From Castellaniella sp040276065 (lineage in GTDB: Bacteria; Pseudomonadota; Gammaproteobacteria; Burkholderiales; Burkholderiaceae_B): a stretch of 64,000 nt of DNA. Positions 43,877 to 52,024 of this stretch are shown here, in pieces. The position numbers and the translations under genes are program-made. The stretch covers positions 603,480 through 667,479 of the forward strand of contig NZ_JBELOI010000001.1 in assembly GCF_040276065.1 (NCBI RefSeq), written 5' to 3'. The notes beneath the pieces are model-generated. The model did no database searches and was not told the DNA's origin. It saw nothing but the letters and a program-made list of their open reading frames with translations. Numbering within the stretch: position 1 is the first letter of the stretch; each line of letters starts with the position of its first letter.

Positions 43877-44485
43877 ATGGCAAGAATTCTGAGAACAGCC
43901 CTTCCATCGCATTCCATGGGCCACCGCGCCCGCCGCGCGGCCTTGGTGCTGCTGGCGCCGCTGCTGTTGGCCGCCTGCACCTTTACCGGACAGACGTTCA
44001 ACGTCGGCGGGCTCGAGCGCATCGTGATCGGGCGCACCACGCTGGCGCAGGCCGCCGATGCCTTGGGGGCGTTGCCCGATCAGACCTGGCAGCAGGGCGA
44101 CACGGTGTTGGCGCGCTGGGGCTACAAGGGCAGCGCGGCCACGGACGCCGTGTATTTTCGCCAGGAGGCCTGGCTGCGCTTCGGGCCGGACGGCACCTTT
44201 CAGCGCATGGAAAATACCGTCAACATCCCCAGCACTTTCCGGCCGCGGACACAGGCTCAGGCCGATCAGGAGGCAGCCGAGGCCGCGACGCGGCAGCGGG
44301 CGGCGGCGCCCGCCGCGAATGGGCAGGCCGCCGATCCGGCGAGCGCGGATTCCGTCGCTGCCGGGCTCGGCGCGTCTGAGGGTCGGGCTGTGCCGCAAGC
44401 CGTCGACGCGCCGCAGCCGCTGCTGCCCGAGGGCACACGCTATACGCCCGGCGTGAGCTATCCCATCGGCCGTTCGGGGGCCTGA
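43877..44485 (+). CDS. Small outer-membrane lipoprotein (BamE-like core) of unknown role
   Basis: A 202-residue predicted lipoprotein. A lipobox LLAAC follows a hydrophobic run, placing the lipidated cysteine at residue ~31, or ~18 if translation starts at the ATG at 43916. The conserved-looking core (RIVIGRTTLAQAADALGALPDQ, then WLRFGPDGTFQRME) resembles the SmpA/BamE fold that packs a helix pair against a small sheet. A proline/alanine-rich tail follows. It lies between flgL and the convergent fliR, 137 bp after flgL, so it may or may not be co-transcribed. I do not recognise a flagellar function. Confidence 0.7.
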   Translation: MARILRTALPSHSMGHRARRAALVLLAPLLLAACTFTGQTFNVGGLERIVIGRTTLAQAADALGALPDQTWQQGDTVLARWGYKGSAATDAVYFRQEAWLRFGPDGTFQRMENTVNIPSTFRPRTQAQADQEAAEAATRQRAAAPAANGQAADPASADSVAAGLGASEGRAVPQAVDAPQPLLPEGTRYTPGVSYPIGRSGA

Positions 44486-44495
44486 GTCCGGGGGC

Positions 44496-45281
44496 CTACA
44501 GGCCGGCGAGGCCGCGCGCGATCCGTGCCATGGCCTGGTAGCCATCCTCGAACAACCGTGACAGGAACCCCGAGGTTTGCGGCAGGACCACCGCCAGCAC
44601 CACGAGGCCGGTCGTCAGCGTGATGGGAAAGCCCACCGCGAACACCGATAGTTGCTGCGCCGTGCGGTTGAGAATGCCCAGCGCGAGGTTGATGGTCAGC
44701 AGCACGATGATCAGCGGCAGGGCGAGCAGCATGCCCGATATCCAGAGCTGCCCGCTCCATTCCAGCAGCGCGCCCCAGCCATTGGGATGGAGCGCGGCGC
44801 CCACGGGCAGAATCTCGAAGGTGCGCACCAAGCCATCGAGCATCAGCAGATGGCCGTCGAAGGCGAGGAACACCAACATGGCCAGCAGGTTGAGCAGGCG
44901 CGAAAGGACCGCGGTATTGGCGCCCGTGGCGGGATCGAAGAACGAGGCGAAGGCCAGGCCCATCTGCAGGCCCACGAATTCGCCCGCCATCATGGTGGCG
45001 GTGAAAATCAGCCGCATGCACAGGCCCAGTGCGACGCCGATCAGGACTTGCTGGGCGGCGATCAGCAGGCCCTGGAAGGATCCGGCGGGAATCTCGGGTA
45101 TGGGGCCCAGCAGCGGCGCGGCCACCAGGGTGCAGAGGATCGACAATCCGATCTTGAGCCGGACCGGAATCGAGGATTCGCCAAAGATCGGCGCCATCGC
45201 CACCAGGCCCGCGATCCGGAACAGCGGCCACAGAAAACCGTTGATCCAGGCGTAGAGCTGGTCGGCGGTGAACTGGATCAT
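44496..45281 (-). CDS. fliR: FliR, export-gate component
   Basis: A 261-residue inner-membrane protein with six predicted helices. The N-terminus has FTADQLYAWINGFLWPLFRI, and the conserved GEFVGLQMGLAFASFFDPATG lies near residue 95. It forms the FliPQR export gate. It is the last gene of the fliL-R run and lies 10 bp from the convergent lipoprotein gene. Confidence 0.95.
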   Translation of the reverse strand: MIQFTADQLYAWINGFLWPLFRIAGLVAMAPIFGESSIPVRLKIGLSILCTLVAAPLLGPIPEIPAGSFQGLLIAAQQVLIGVALGLCMRLIFTATMMAGEFVGLQMGLAFASFFDPATGANTAVLSRLLNLLAMLVFLAFDGHLLMLDGLVRTFEILPVGAALHPNGWGALLEWSGQLWISGMLLALPLIIVLLTINLALGILNRTAQQLSVFAVGFPITLTTGLVVLAVVLPQTSGFLSRLFEDGYQAMARIARGLAGL

Positions 45282-45312
45282 GGCCTGCCGGCGTCGTTCG
45301 CGGGGGCCGGCG

Positions 45313-45582
45313 TCAGCCGGCCAGGCCCGGGATCGAGTCGAGCAACGTGCGAATATAGTCGACCATCGTGCTGATCAGCCACGGGCCCAGCAGCACAAGG
45401 GTGGCGCCCACCGCCAGCAGCTTGGGGATGAACGACAGCGTCATCTCGTTGATCTGCGTCGCGGCCTGGAAGATGCTGATCACCAGACCGACCAGCAGGG
45501 TCACGAGCAGCAGCGGCCCAGCCATGGACAGGGCCACCCGTAGCGCCTGGTAGGTCATGGACATCACGGTTTCCGGCGTCAT
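45313..45582 (-). CDS. fliQ: FliQ, export-gate component
   Basis: An 89-residue two-helix membrane protein beginning TPETVMSMTYQALRVAL. The ATG at 45582 gives the almost invariant FliQ length. The frame is open upstream, but that is overlap with the fliP end. It is part of the FliP5Q4R1 gate. Confidence 0.95.
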   Translation of the reverse strand: MTPETVMSMTYQALRVALSMAGPLLLVTLLVGLVISIFQAATQINEMTLSFIPKLLAVGATLVLLGPWLISTMVDYIRTLLDSIPGLAG

Positions 45583-45592
45583 GGGTGGCCTC

Positions 45593-46396
45593 TTATTGAT
45601 AGAAGCTGCGGGCGAGCGAGCCCAGCAGCAGGTGCCAGCCATCGGCCAGCACGAACAACATGAGCTTGAAAGGCAGCGAGATCGTGACCGGGGGAACCAT
45701 CATCATCCCCAACGCCATCAGGAGGCTGGCGACCACCAGATCGATGATCAGGAAGGGGATAAAGATCGTGAAGCCGATCTGGAATGCGGTCTTGAGTTCA
45801 CTGGTGACAAAGGCGGGGACCAGCACGCGCATGGGCACCGCCTGCGCGGACTCGAGCGAGCCCGCGTCGGCCATCTCGGCGAACATGGCCAGGTCGGCCT
45901 CGCGAGTCTGGCGCAGCATGAAGGCGCGCAGCGGCCCGGCGCCACGGTCGATCGCCTGTTCGAACGTGATCTCGTCGTGGCTCAGGGGCTGGTAGGCCTG
46001 GTCGTAGATCTGATCGAACACCGGCGACATGGTGAAAAAGGTCAGGAATAGCGCCAACCCCACCAACACCGAGTTGGGCGGGGACACGCCGGTGCCCAGC
46101 GCGTTGCGCAGCAGCCCGAGCACGATGATGATGCGGGTGAAGCCCGTCATCATCAGCAGGGCGGCCGGCAGGAATGACAGCATGGTCAGCATGACCAGCG
46201 TCTGGATGCTCAGCGACCAGGTCTGGGTGCCGTCGGCGCCGGGGGTGATGGTGAGGGCGGGCAGGGTGGCTTGTGCAAAGGCCGCGCCCGGCCAGAGGAC
46301 GGCCAGCAGGGTGCCGGTCAGCAGCCACGGCCACCAGGGCATCGGCAGGGGTCGCCCCGCCGCGAAGCGCCGCGATGAACCCGCCGGGATGACCAT
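45593..46396 (-). CDS. fliP: FliP, export-gate component
   Basis: A 267-residue membrane protein with a cleavable signal-like N-terminal segment around 18-42 (WLLTGTLLAVLWPGAAFAQ). The core FliP helices include LLMMTGFTRIIIVLGLLRNALG and VPAFVTSELKTAFQIGF. The ATG at 46396 overlaps the fliO stop by one base; a TTG three bases earlier is the longer alternative. Standard length. Confidence 0.95.
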   Translation of the reverse strand: MVIPAGSSRRFAAGRPLPMPWWPWLLTGTLLAVLWPGAAFAQATLPALTITPGADGTQTWSLSIQTLVMLTMLSFLPAALLMMTGFTRIIIVLGLLRNALGTGVSPPNSVLVGLALFLTFFTMSPVFDQIYDQAYQPLSHDEITFEQAIDRGAGPLRAFMLRQTREADLAMFAEMADAGSLESAQAVPMRVLVPAFVTSELKTAFQIGFTIFIPFLIIDLVVASLLMALGMMMVPPVTISLPFKLMLFVLADGWHLLLGSLARSFYQ

Positions 46397-46719
46397 CAAT
46401 GCCTCGAGATCGCCTGGCCGAGCGTGTCGGAGAACGCCCGGGCCGGGCCGGCCGCGGCGTCCGCGCCGGCGGGTGGCAGAGTGTGCAGGAGGGTGATCTG
46501 CTGGGCGGTGACGCCTAGGACCAGGCGGGCGTCCTCGACCTCGACGATGGCCAGCGAGGCGCGCGCGCCCAGACGCTGCGTGGCCGAGACTTTGAGGCCG
46601 CCGCGGCCGGCGACCGTGCGCAGCCAGCCCCCGCGCCGTGCCGCCCAGGCGAGCGCGAGCAATAGTCCGACGATCAGCAGCAGGCTGACCGTGACGCGCA
46701 GGAGATCGGGCTGGTTCAT
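46396..46719 (-). CDS. fliO: FliO, export-gate assembly factor
   Basis: A 107-residue protein with one membrane helix (residues ~8-26) and a small cytoplasmic domain (LKVSATQRLGARASLAIVEVEDARLVLGVT), typical of FliO. It helps stabilise FliP during gate assembly. It is between fliN and fliP and overlaps the fliP start. Confidence 0.9.
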   Translation of the reverse strand: MNQPDLLRVTVSLLLIVGLLLALAWAARRGGWLRTVAGRGGLKVSATQRLGARASLAIVEVEDARLVLGVTAQQITLLHTLPPAGADAAAGPARAFSDTLGQAISRH

Positions 46720-46728
46720 GCGTCCGGC

Positions 46729-47244
46729 CTAACGGCGGTTGTTGAGCCGCGCGATGCGGTCCGACGGGGTGATGATGTCAGTGATGCGGATCCCGTACTT
46801 GTCCTCGACGGCCACGACTTCGCCCTGGGCGATCAGATAGCCATTGACGTAGATGTCCATGGGCTCGCCGGCCAGTCCATCGAGCTCGACCACCGAGCCT
46901 TGGCCCAGTTGCAGGATGTTCTTGATTGTCAGGCGCGTGCGGCCCAGCTCGACCGAGAGCTGAACCGGGATGTCCATGATCATGTCGATGTCGCTGTCGG
47001 CGCCCGCGCCCTGGTTTGTCAGGGGCTGGAACACCTGGGCGGCCGCCGGACGGGGCGCAGAGGCCGCGGTCTGCTCGGCCAGAGCCGCGGCCCAGTCGTC
47101 GTCGTGCGACAGGCCGGCAGCCTGGGTGGGCTGGTCGTGGGCGGATTGCTGCTCGGCCAAGGCCGCGGCCCAGTCGTCGTCGGTGGTGCTTTGAGAGGCG
47201 GGCAGGATCGGGTCCTGCGTGTCCTTATCGCTGGGTTCGGTCAT
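46729..47244 (-). CDS. fliN: FliN, C-ring protein, with repeated N-terminal motif
   Basis: A 171-residue switch protein. The C-terminal ~85 residues are the SpoA/FliN domain (MDIPVQLSVELGRTRLTIKN, then VAVEDKYGIRITDI). The N-terminal ~85 residues are acidic and alanine-rich and carry the motif DDDWAAALAEQ twice, at residues 22-32 and 48-58, exactly 26 residues apart. FliN binds FliH and CheY in other bacteria. Its ATG overlaps the fliM stop as ATGA. Confidence 0.95.
   Translation of the reverse strand: MTEPSDKDTQDPILPASQSTTDDDWAAALAEQQSAHDQPTQAAGLSHDDDWAAALAEQTAASAPRPAAAQVFQPLTNQGAGADSDIDMIMDIPVQLSVELGRTRLTIKNILQLGQGSVVELDGLAGEPMDIYVNGYLIAQGEVVAVEDKYGIRITDIITPSDRIARLNNRR
47071..47181 (-). 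repeat. 78-bp-period duplication inside fliN
   Basis: The coding segments for DDDWAAALAEQ lie at 47149-47181 and 47071-47103, 78 bp apart. The two copies are also near-identical at DNA level around gccgcggcccagtcgtcgtc on the plus strand, suggesting recent tandem duplication or selection for the repeat. Confidence 0.8.
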
Positions 47245-48254
47245 TGTCTTGTGTCTGATGGCGGGAATTGTTCGGGAAGGGGCGCCAGGACCTTGTTCAC
47301 CCGCAAGGCGTAGCGGTCGTTGAAGGTGCCGTAGCCGCATTCCAGCACCGGCACCCCGCCGGCGCTGGCGGTGATCCTGGGCGAGACGTCGATCGGCAGC
47401 ACGTCGCCGACGCGTAGCCGCAGCAACTCGCCGATGGAGGTCTCGAGCCGGGCGAATTCGGCCGTCAACTGGACCTCGGCGCTGCGCACCTCGCGCGAGA
47501 GCTGCTGCGTCCAGCGCCGGTCGATCGAGTCCGAGGCGGCTTGCTGCAGCGGACGGGTGAGCAGGTCGCGCACGGGCTCGATCATCGAGTACGGCAGGCA
47601 GATATTGAGTTTGCCGCCGGCGCTACCCAGCTCGATGTTGAATGACGAGACCACCACGATGTCGTTGCCGCTGCTGATGCTGGCGAACTTGGTGTGCATT
47701 TCAGAGCGGATGTACTCGAACTCGATCGGATAGACGTTGCTCCAGGCCTGGCCATAGCACTCGAGGGTCAGGCCGAGCAGGCGCTGGATGATGCGCTGTT
47801 CGGTGACGGTGAAGTCGCGCCCCTCGACGCGGGTGCTGTAGCGTCCATGGCCGCCGAACAGGCTGTCGATCACCAGAAACACCAGGTTGGGATCAAAAGT
47901 GAACAGCGAGGCGCCGCGCAGGGGCTTCATGGCCACCATGTTCAGGTTGCTGGGGACCGGCAGATTGCGCTCGAATTCGGAGTATTTCTGGATGCGGATC
48001 GCATTGACGGTGATGTCCGCGTTGCGCCGCATGAAGCTGAAGAACATCGCGCGCAGCCGGCGCGCGAAACGCTCGTTGATCAATTCCAGCGTCTGCATCC
48101 GGTGGCGCACGATGCGGTCCGGCGAGGTCAGGTCGTAGGCTCGCACCCCGCCCTGCTCGTCGGCAGGCGATTCGGTGGATGCCGATTCCTCGCCGGTGAC
48201 TCCGGCGAGTAGGGCATCGACTTCGTCCTGTGATAGCAGGCTTTGGTATGGCAT
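47241..48254 (-). CDS. fliM: FliM, C-ring switch protein
   Basis: A 337-residue C-ring protein. The extreme N-terminal CheY-P docking motif LSQDEVDALLAG is intact. The middle domain has GGHGRYSTRVEGRDFT with the conserved GG pair that contacts FliG. The C-terminal SpoA domain pairs with FliN. It overlaps fliL by one base (TAATG) and fliN by four, indicating coupled translation. Confidence 0.96.
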   Translation of the reverse strand: MPYQSLLSQDEVDALLAGVTGEESASTESPADEQGGVRAYDLTSPDRIVRHRMQTLELINERFARRLRAMFFSFMRRNADITVNAIRIQKYSEFERNLPVPSNLNMVAMKPLRGASLFTFDPNLVFLVIDSLFGGHGRYSTRVEGRDFTVTEQRIIQRLLGLTLECYGQAWSNVYPIEFEYIRSEMHTKFASISSGNDIVVVSSFNIELGSAGGKLNICLPYSMIEPVRDLLTRPLQQAASDSIDRRWTQQLSREVRSAEVQLTAEFARLETSIGELLRLRVGDVLPIDVSPRITASAGGVPVLECGYGTFNDRYALRVNKVLAPLPEQFPPSDTRQ

Positions 48255-48706
48255 TACTGCACCACGAAGGCGGTGAACAGGACATCGTCGATCCGCGGCC
48301 CCGCCGGTTGTGGCGTGAACGGCCGCGTGAGGGCGGCCCGCAGCGCGTCGGCCAGGACCTGCTGGCCTTCGGGCGATTGGACGCGCGCGATGTCCTGGCT
48401 GGACAGCACCTTGAGGGCGCGGTCACGCACCTCGGGCATGTAGTCCTCGATGATCTTGCGCGAGGCCTGGTCGGCCAGGCGCAGTGTGACGCCCGCATAC
48501 AGGATGCGGTTGCGTGATTCGCCGTACAGCGTGACGGTGAAGGGCGCGAGCTCGGCGAAGATCGGTGCCGGCGGCGGCTCGGTCGTCACGGCGCCGGCCG
48601 CGGCCGATGACTCGCCGCCCTGCCTGGATATGAACAGCATCGTGGCGCCGATGGTGGCACCCACGACGATGACCAGCATGAGAACGAGTTTCAAGAGCCT
48701 GAGCAT
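48254..48706 (-). CDS. fliL: FliL, stator-associated basal body protein
   Basis: A 150-residue protein with one N-terminal membrane helix (LVLMLVIVVGATIGATMLF) and a periplasmic domain of the FliL/stomatin-like type (FTVTLYGESRNRILYAGVTLR). It supports stator function. It is the first gene of the fliL-R run. Confidence 0.94.
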   Translation of the reverse strand: MLRLLKLVLMLVIVVGATIGATMLFISRQGGESSAAAGAVTTEPPPAPIFAELAPFTVTLYGESRNRILYAGVTLRLADQASRKIIEDYMPEVRDRALKVLSSQDIARVQSPEGQQVLADALRAALTRPFTPQPAGPRIDDVLFTAFVVQ

Positions 48707-48774
48707 GATTCCGGGCGAGCGAGTGAATAATGGGCGGGAGCGCGCGCTGGATACCGAACGGCAGGAAAAGCATG

Positions 48775-48801
48775 GCCGTCCCGCATGGATGTGGAGGGAC
48801 G
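48775..48801 (-). terminator. Possible terminator after fliK
   Basis: A 7-bp inverted repeat (CCGTCCC and GGGACGG) with a 13-base loop begins five bases after the fliK stop on the minus strand. It is followed a few bases later by TTTT. It is a weak intrinsic terminator at best. It would separate fliF-K from the fliL-R run, whose promoter would lie between 48707 and 48775. Confidence 0.35.
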
Positions 48802-48805
48802 GGTA

Positions 48806-50101
48806 TTAGGCAAAGGTATCCACCAGAGCGTCTGGCACGCGGCCGGCGCGGCGCTGGGTGGCGGCCTCCGGTGGCGCGGGCGTGGCCGGCAGCGGGGACG
48901 CGCCGCCCAGCGTGAAAGTCATGGCGCCCGGCTCGCCACGACCCTGCGCGTCGGCCTGGGCGAAGGCCTGCTGGCCGGGCTGCTGGTCGCTCACGTCTGC
49001 CTGGCCCAGCGACAGGCCGGCCTGGGCCAGTTGTTGCTGGAGCTGGGGCAGCGCGTTTTCCAGGGCGTGGCGCACGGGTGCATGCGGCGAGACGAACAGA
49101 GCCTGCGCCACTGAGTCGCTGAGGTGCAGCACGATGCGCACCGGCCCCAGATCGGGCGGGTTGAGGCGCAGCTCGGCCGTTTGCGCGCCGCCGCGGCCGT
49201 CATGGACCAGCGTGAGGATCTGGCGGCTGAAGTCCATGGGCCAGGCCGGGTCGCCCAGGGGCGTCGCCACCGCGGGCGAGGCGGGCGCGATGGCGCCCGC
49301 ATTGGCCGCCTGCGCGCCGGAAAGGGCCGCCAGGGGCGGATTCGCCGCGAACGGCATCGTGGGCTCGAGTCCTCCGCCCGGCGCGTGGGCGGAGGGTTCC
49401 TGGAGGATGCGGGCGGCGGACGCGGCCGTTGCCGGCGTCGTGCCGACAAGGCCCTCGGTGGCCACGGTCGCGGAAGGGGCGCCGCCGCGCACCGTGGCTT
49501 GCGGGCTGCTGGCCGCGGCGGGATCGGGCGCTTGCGCACCGTCGCGCCGCGCCGGGACGGGGCTGGTCGCCGCGTCGGCGATGATTGCGCGCGCGTCGCG
49601 GGTGGCGCCCGCGGGGCCCGTCGGTTGCGCGCGCGCGGCGGCACGCACCGCGGTTTCATCGGGAGCGTCCGCGGCGGCGGCCATCGGATCGGTGATGGTC
49701 GCGTGCGTGTCGACACGCTCGCCGGCCGGCCACGCGCGCACGGCTTGCGTTGCCGCGCCGACGGACGACGCGACCAGGGGGCCGGAATCCTTGTCCGGGC
49801 CAGGCGTGCCCTCGCCTGGCGTCGTCGCCGTGGCCATCAGCGGCAGGCCGGCGCCCGCTGCCAGCAAGGCGAGGGTTTCCTCGGGCGTCGGGGGATGCTG
49901 GTCCCCTCGGCCAGACGGGGCCGCGTCCCGGCGGGAGGGGGCGCCGGCGGCCCGCGCCGCACGGTCGGCACCGTGGAGCGCCTCGCGGCGGTGCGAGAGA
50001 GTGTCGGAGAATGGGGCGAGACCGGCGGCATCCGCCCCGCGCCCGGCGGGGCCGGGGGACGGGGTGCCGGATGGGGCGGCAGGGATCAGGGGCACGTTCA
50101 T
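48806..50101 (-). CDS. fliK: FliK, hook-length control protein
   Basis: A 431-residue secreted molecular ruler. The N-terminal ~290 residues are alanine/proline-rich and unstructured. The C-terminal substrate-switch domain contains ELRLNPPDLGPVRIVLHLSD near residue 315, with the universal LxPxxLG pattern that contacts FlhB. The ATG at 50101 is selected because the frame beyond it belongs to fliJ. It is the distal gene of fliFGHIJK. Confidence 0.94.
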   Translation of the reverse strand: MNVPLIPAAPSGTPSPGPAGRGADAAGLAPFSDTLSHRREALHGADRAARAAGAPSRRDAAPSGRGDQHPPTPEETLALLAAGAGLPLMATATTPGEGTPGPDKDSGPLVASSVGAATQAVRAWPAGERVDTHATITDPMAAAADAPDETAVRAAARAQPTGPAGATRDARAIIADAATSPVPARRDGAQAPDPAAASSPQATVRGGAPSATVATEGLVGTTPATAASAARILQEPSAHAPGGGLEPTMPFAANPPLAALSGAQAANAGAIAPASPAVATPLGDPAWPMDFSRQILTLVHDGRGGAQTAELRLNPPDLGPVRIVLHLSDSVAQALFVSPHAPVRHALENALPQLQQQLAQAGLSLGQADVSDQQPGQQAFAQADAQGRGEPGAMTFTLGGASPLPATPAPPEAATQRRAGRVPDALVDTFA

Positions 50102-50115
50102 CGCTGGTTTCCGAA

Positions 50116-50568
50116 TCAATGGGGACGCCGCGCGCGTCGGTGCAGGCCGGCCGACAGTTCGTCGCTGATGCGCTGCTCGAGGCGTTGCTCGCGGGACTGG
50201 GCCTGGCGGTCCTGGCGGGCCTTGAGGGCCTCGTAGGAACTGAGCCGACGCTTTTCGGCGGTCCATTGCTGGCGCCCGGCATCGAGACGGGTGTCGATCT
50301 GGGCGATGATCTTATTTTGCTGGCTAATGGCCTCGTCCAAAGTGGCGATAAACCGCCTAAAGTTGTGGTAATTCGAGGCCGATACCCCGTCGTGGGTGCT
50401 GGCTTGCAGGCGTTTGGCATAATCGCCGCGATAGCCGTCCAGCGTATCGAGCTGTCCCTGGGCCTGGCGGCGCTGGGTGCTGAGCTCGGCGAGCAGCCGG
50501 CCCGCGTCCTCGACTTTGTTGCGGGACAGCTCGATCAGCATCGCCAGCGGCGCGCGCTCATTGGCCAT
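50116..50568 (-). CDS. fliJ: FliJ, export ATPase stalk protein
   Basis: A 150-residue coiled-coil protein (LSTQRRQAQGQLDTLDGYRGDY, then a long helix to the end) that inserts into the FliI hexamer and activates it. The start overlaps the fliI stop by 11 bases. Heptad leucines and charged residues cover nearly the whole chain. Length is typical. Confidence 0.93.
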   Translation of the reverse strand: MANERAPLAMLIELSRNKVEDAGRLLAELSTQRRQAQGQLDTLDGYRGDYAKRLQASTHDGVSASNYHNFRRFIATLDEAISQQNKIIAQIDTRLDAGRQQWTAEKRRLSSYEALKARQDRQAQSREQRLEQRISDELSAGLHRRARRPH

Positions 50569-52024
50569 GGCCCGCCTCCTGGTCCATGACGCTTGCCAGT
50601 GCTCCGGCGGCGCCGGCGTAATCGACGCGGGCCTCGATGCCTTGCTGCAGGTATCCCTCGAGCCAGGGATAGCGCTCGATCGCCCGATCGATTTCCGGAT
50701 CATTGCCGGGGGTGTACGCGCCGACGGCGATCAGGTCGTGGTTGCGCTGATAGCGCGACAGCATGCGCTTGAACTGATGGACCAGGCGGAATTGCTCGGG
50801 CGGCACGATGGCCGACATGACGCGCGAGATCGAGGCTTCGATGTCGATGGCGGGATAGTGGCCCGCCTCTGCCAGGCTGCGCGACAGCACGATGTGGCCG
50901 TCCAGGATGGCGCGCGCCGAATCGGCGATCGGATCCTGCTGGTCGTCGCCCTCGGTCAGTACCGTGTAGAACGCGGTGATCGAGCCCGCGGCGTGCGCGG
51001 CCGAGGGCGCGCCATTGCCCGCGCGCTCGACCAGGGCCGGCAGTTTCGCGAACACCGAGGGCGGGTAGCCCTTGGTGGCCGGGGGCTCGCCGATCGCCAG
51101 GGCGATCTCGCGTTGTGCCATGGCGTAGCGCGTCAGGGAGTCCATGATCAACAGCACGTGCCGGCCCTGGTCGCGAAAATATTCCGCCAGGCGCGTCGCG
51201 TAGACCGCGCCCTGCATGCGCAGCAGCGGCGAGACGTCGGCGGGTGCGGCCACCACCACGGACCGCGCCAGGCCGTCGGCGCCCAGGTTGTGTTCGATGA
51301 ATTCCTTGACCTCGCGGCCACGTTCGCCGATCAGGCCCACCACGATCACGTCGGCCTGTGTATAGCGCGCCATCATCCCCAACAGCACGCTCTTGCCCAC
51401 GCCCGACCCGGCGAACAGGCCCATGCGCTGGCCGCGGCCGACGGTCAACAGGCCGTTGATCGCGCGCACGCCCACATCCAGGACCGTATCGACCGGTGCC
51501 CGCGTCAGGGGGTTGATGAGCCGCGCCGTCAGCGGCGCCATGTCCAGGCCCGGGGGCAGGGGGTGGCCATCCAGCGGTCGGCCGGCGCCGTCCAGCACCC
51601 GTCCCAGGAGGGCGCTGCCGACCGGCAGCCGGCGGGACTGATCGGTCGGCGCCACCGGGGCATCCTGCCAGGCGTGCGTGGGTAGCGCCGGCGGGTCGAG
51701 CAGCAGGGTTTCGGCCGGCACCACCCGGGCGCCGGGCGGCAGGCCGGTGATGTCGCTTTGCGGCATGAGATAAAGCGTTTGTGCATGAAAGCCCACGACC
51801 TCGGCGTCGGCCCATTGGTCGCCGCCCGGCGAGATCTGGATCCGGCAGGCGGCCCCGACGGCCAGTTGCAGTCCGGTAGCCTCGAGCACCAGGCCGGTGG
51901 CGCGCGTGATCCGTCCGTTGGCGCGCCAGGGCTGCCGTGCGCCGACCCGCCGCTCGCCCGCTTGCAGCAGGGCGCGCCAGCGGGCGCCGGCGGTTTGCAG
52001 CAGGAGGCCGGGGGATTCGCTCAT
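50558..52024 (-). CDS. fliI: FliI, flagellum-specific export ATPase
   Basis: A 488-residue F1-beta-like ATPase. The N-terminal beta-barrel spans ~30-100. Walker A GLFAGSGVGKS lies near 200-212, Walker B HVLLIMDSLTRYA near 285, and the Q-loop/arginine-finger region further on (VFAKLPALVERAG). A ~25-residue N-terminal part precedes the usual start of homology. It overlaps fliH by ATGA and fliJ by 11 bases. Confidence 0.96.
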   Translation of the reverse strand: MSESPGLLLQTAGARWRALLQAGERRVGARQPWRANGRITRATGLVLEATGLQLAVGAACRIQISPGGDQWADAEVVGFHAQTLYLMPQSDITGLPPGARVVPAETLLLDPPALPTHAWQDAPVAPTDQSRRLPVGSALLGRVLDGAGRPLDGHPLPPGLDMAPLTARLINPLTRAPVDTVLDVGVRAINGLLTVGRGQRMGLFAGSGVGKSVLLGMMARYTQADVIVVGLIGERGREVKEFIEHNLGADGLARSVVVAAPADVSPLLRMQGAVYATRLAEYFRDQGRHVLLIMDSLTRYAMAQREIALAIGEPPATKGYPPSVFAKLPALVERAGNGAPSAAHAAGSITAFYTVLTEGDDQQDPIADSARAILDGHIVLSRSLAEAGHYPAIDIEASISRVMSAIVPPEQFRLVHQFKRMLSRYQRNHDLIAVGAYTPGNDPEIDRAIERYPWLEGYLQQGIEARVDYAGAAGALASVMDQEAGHGQ

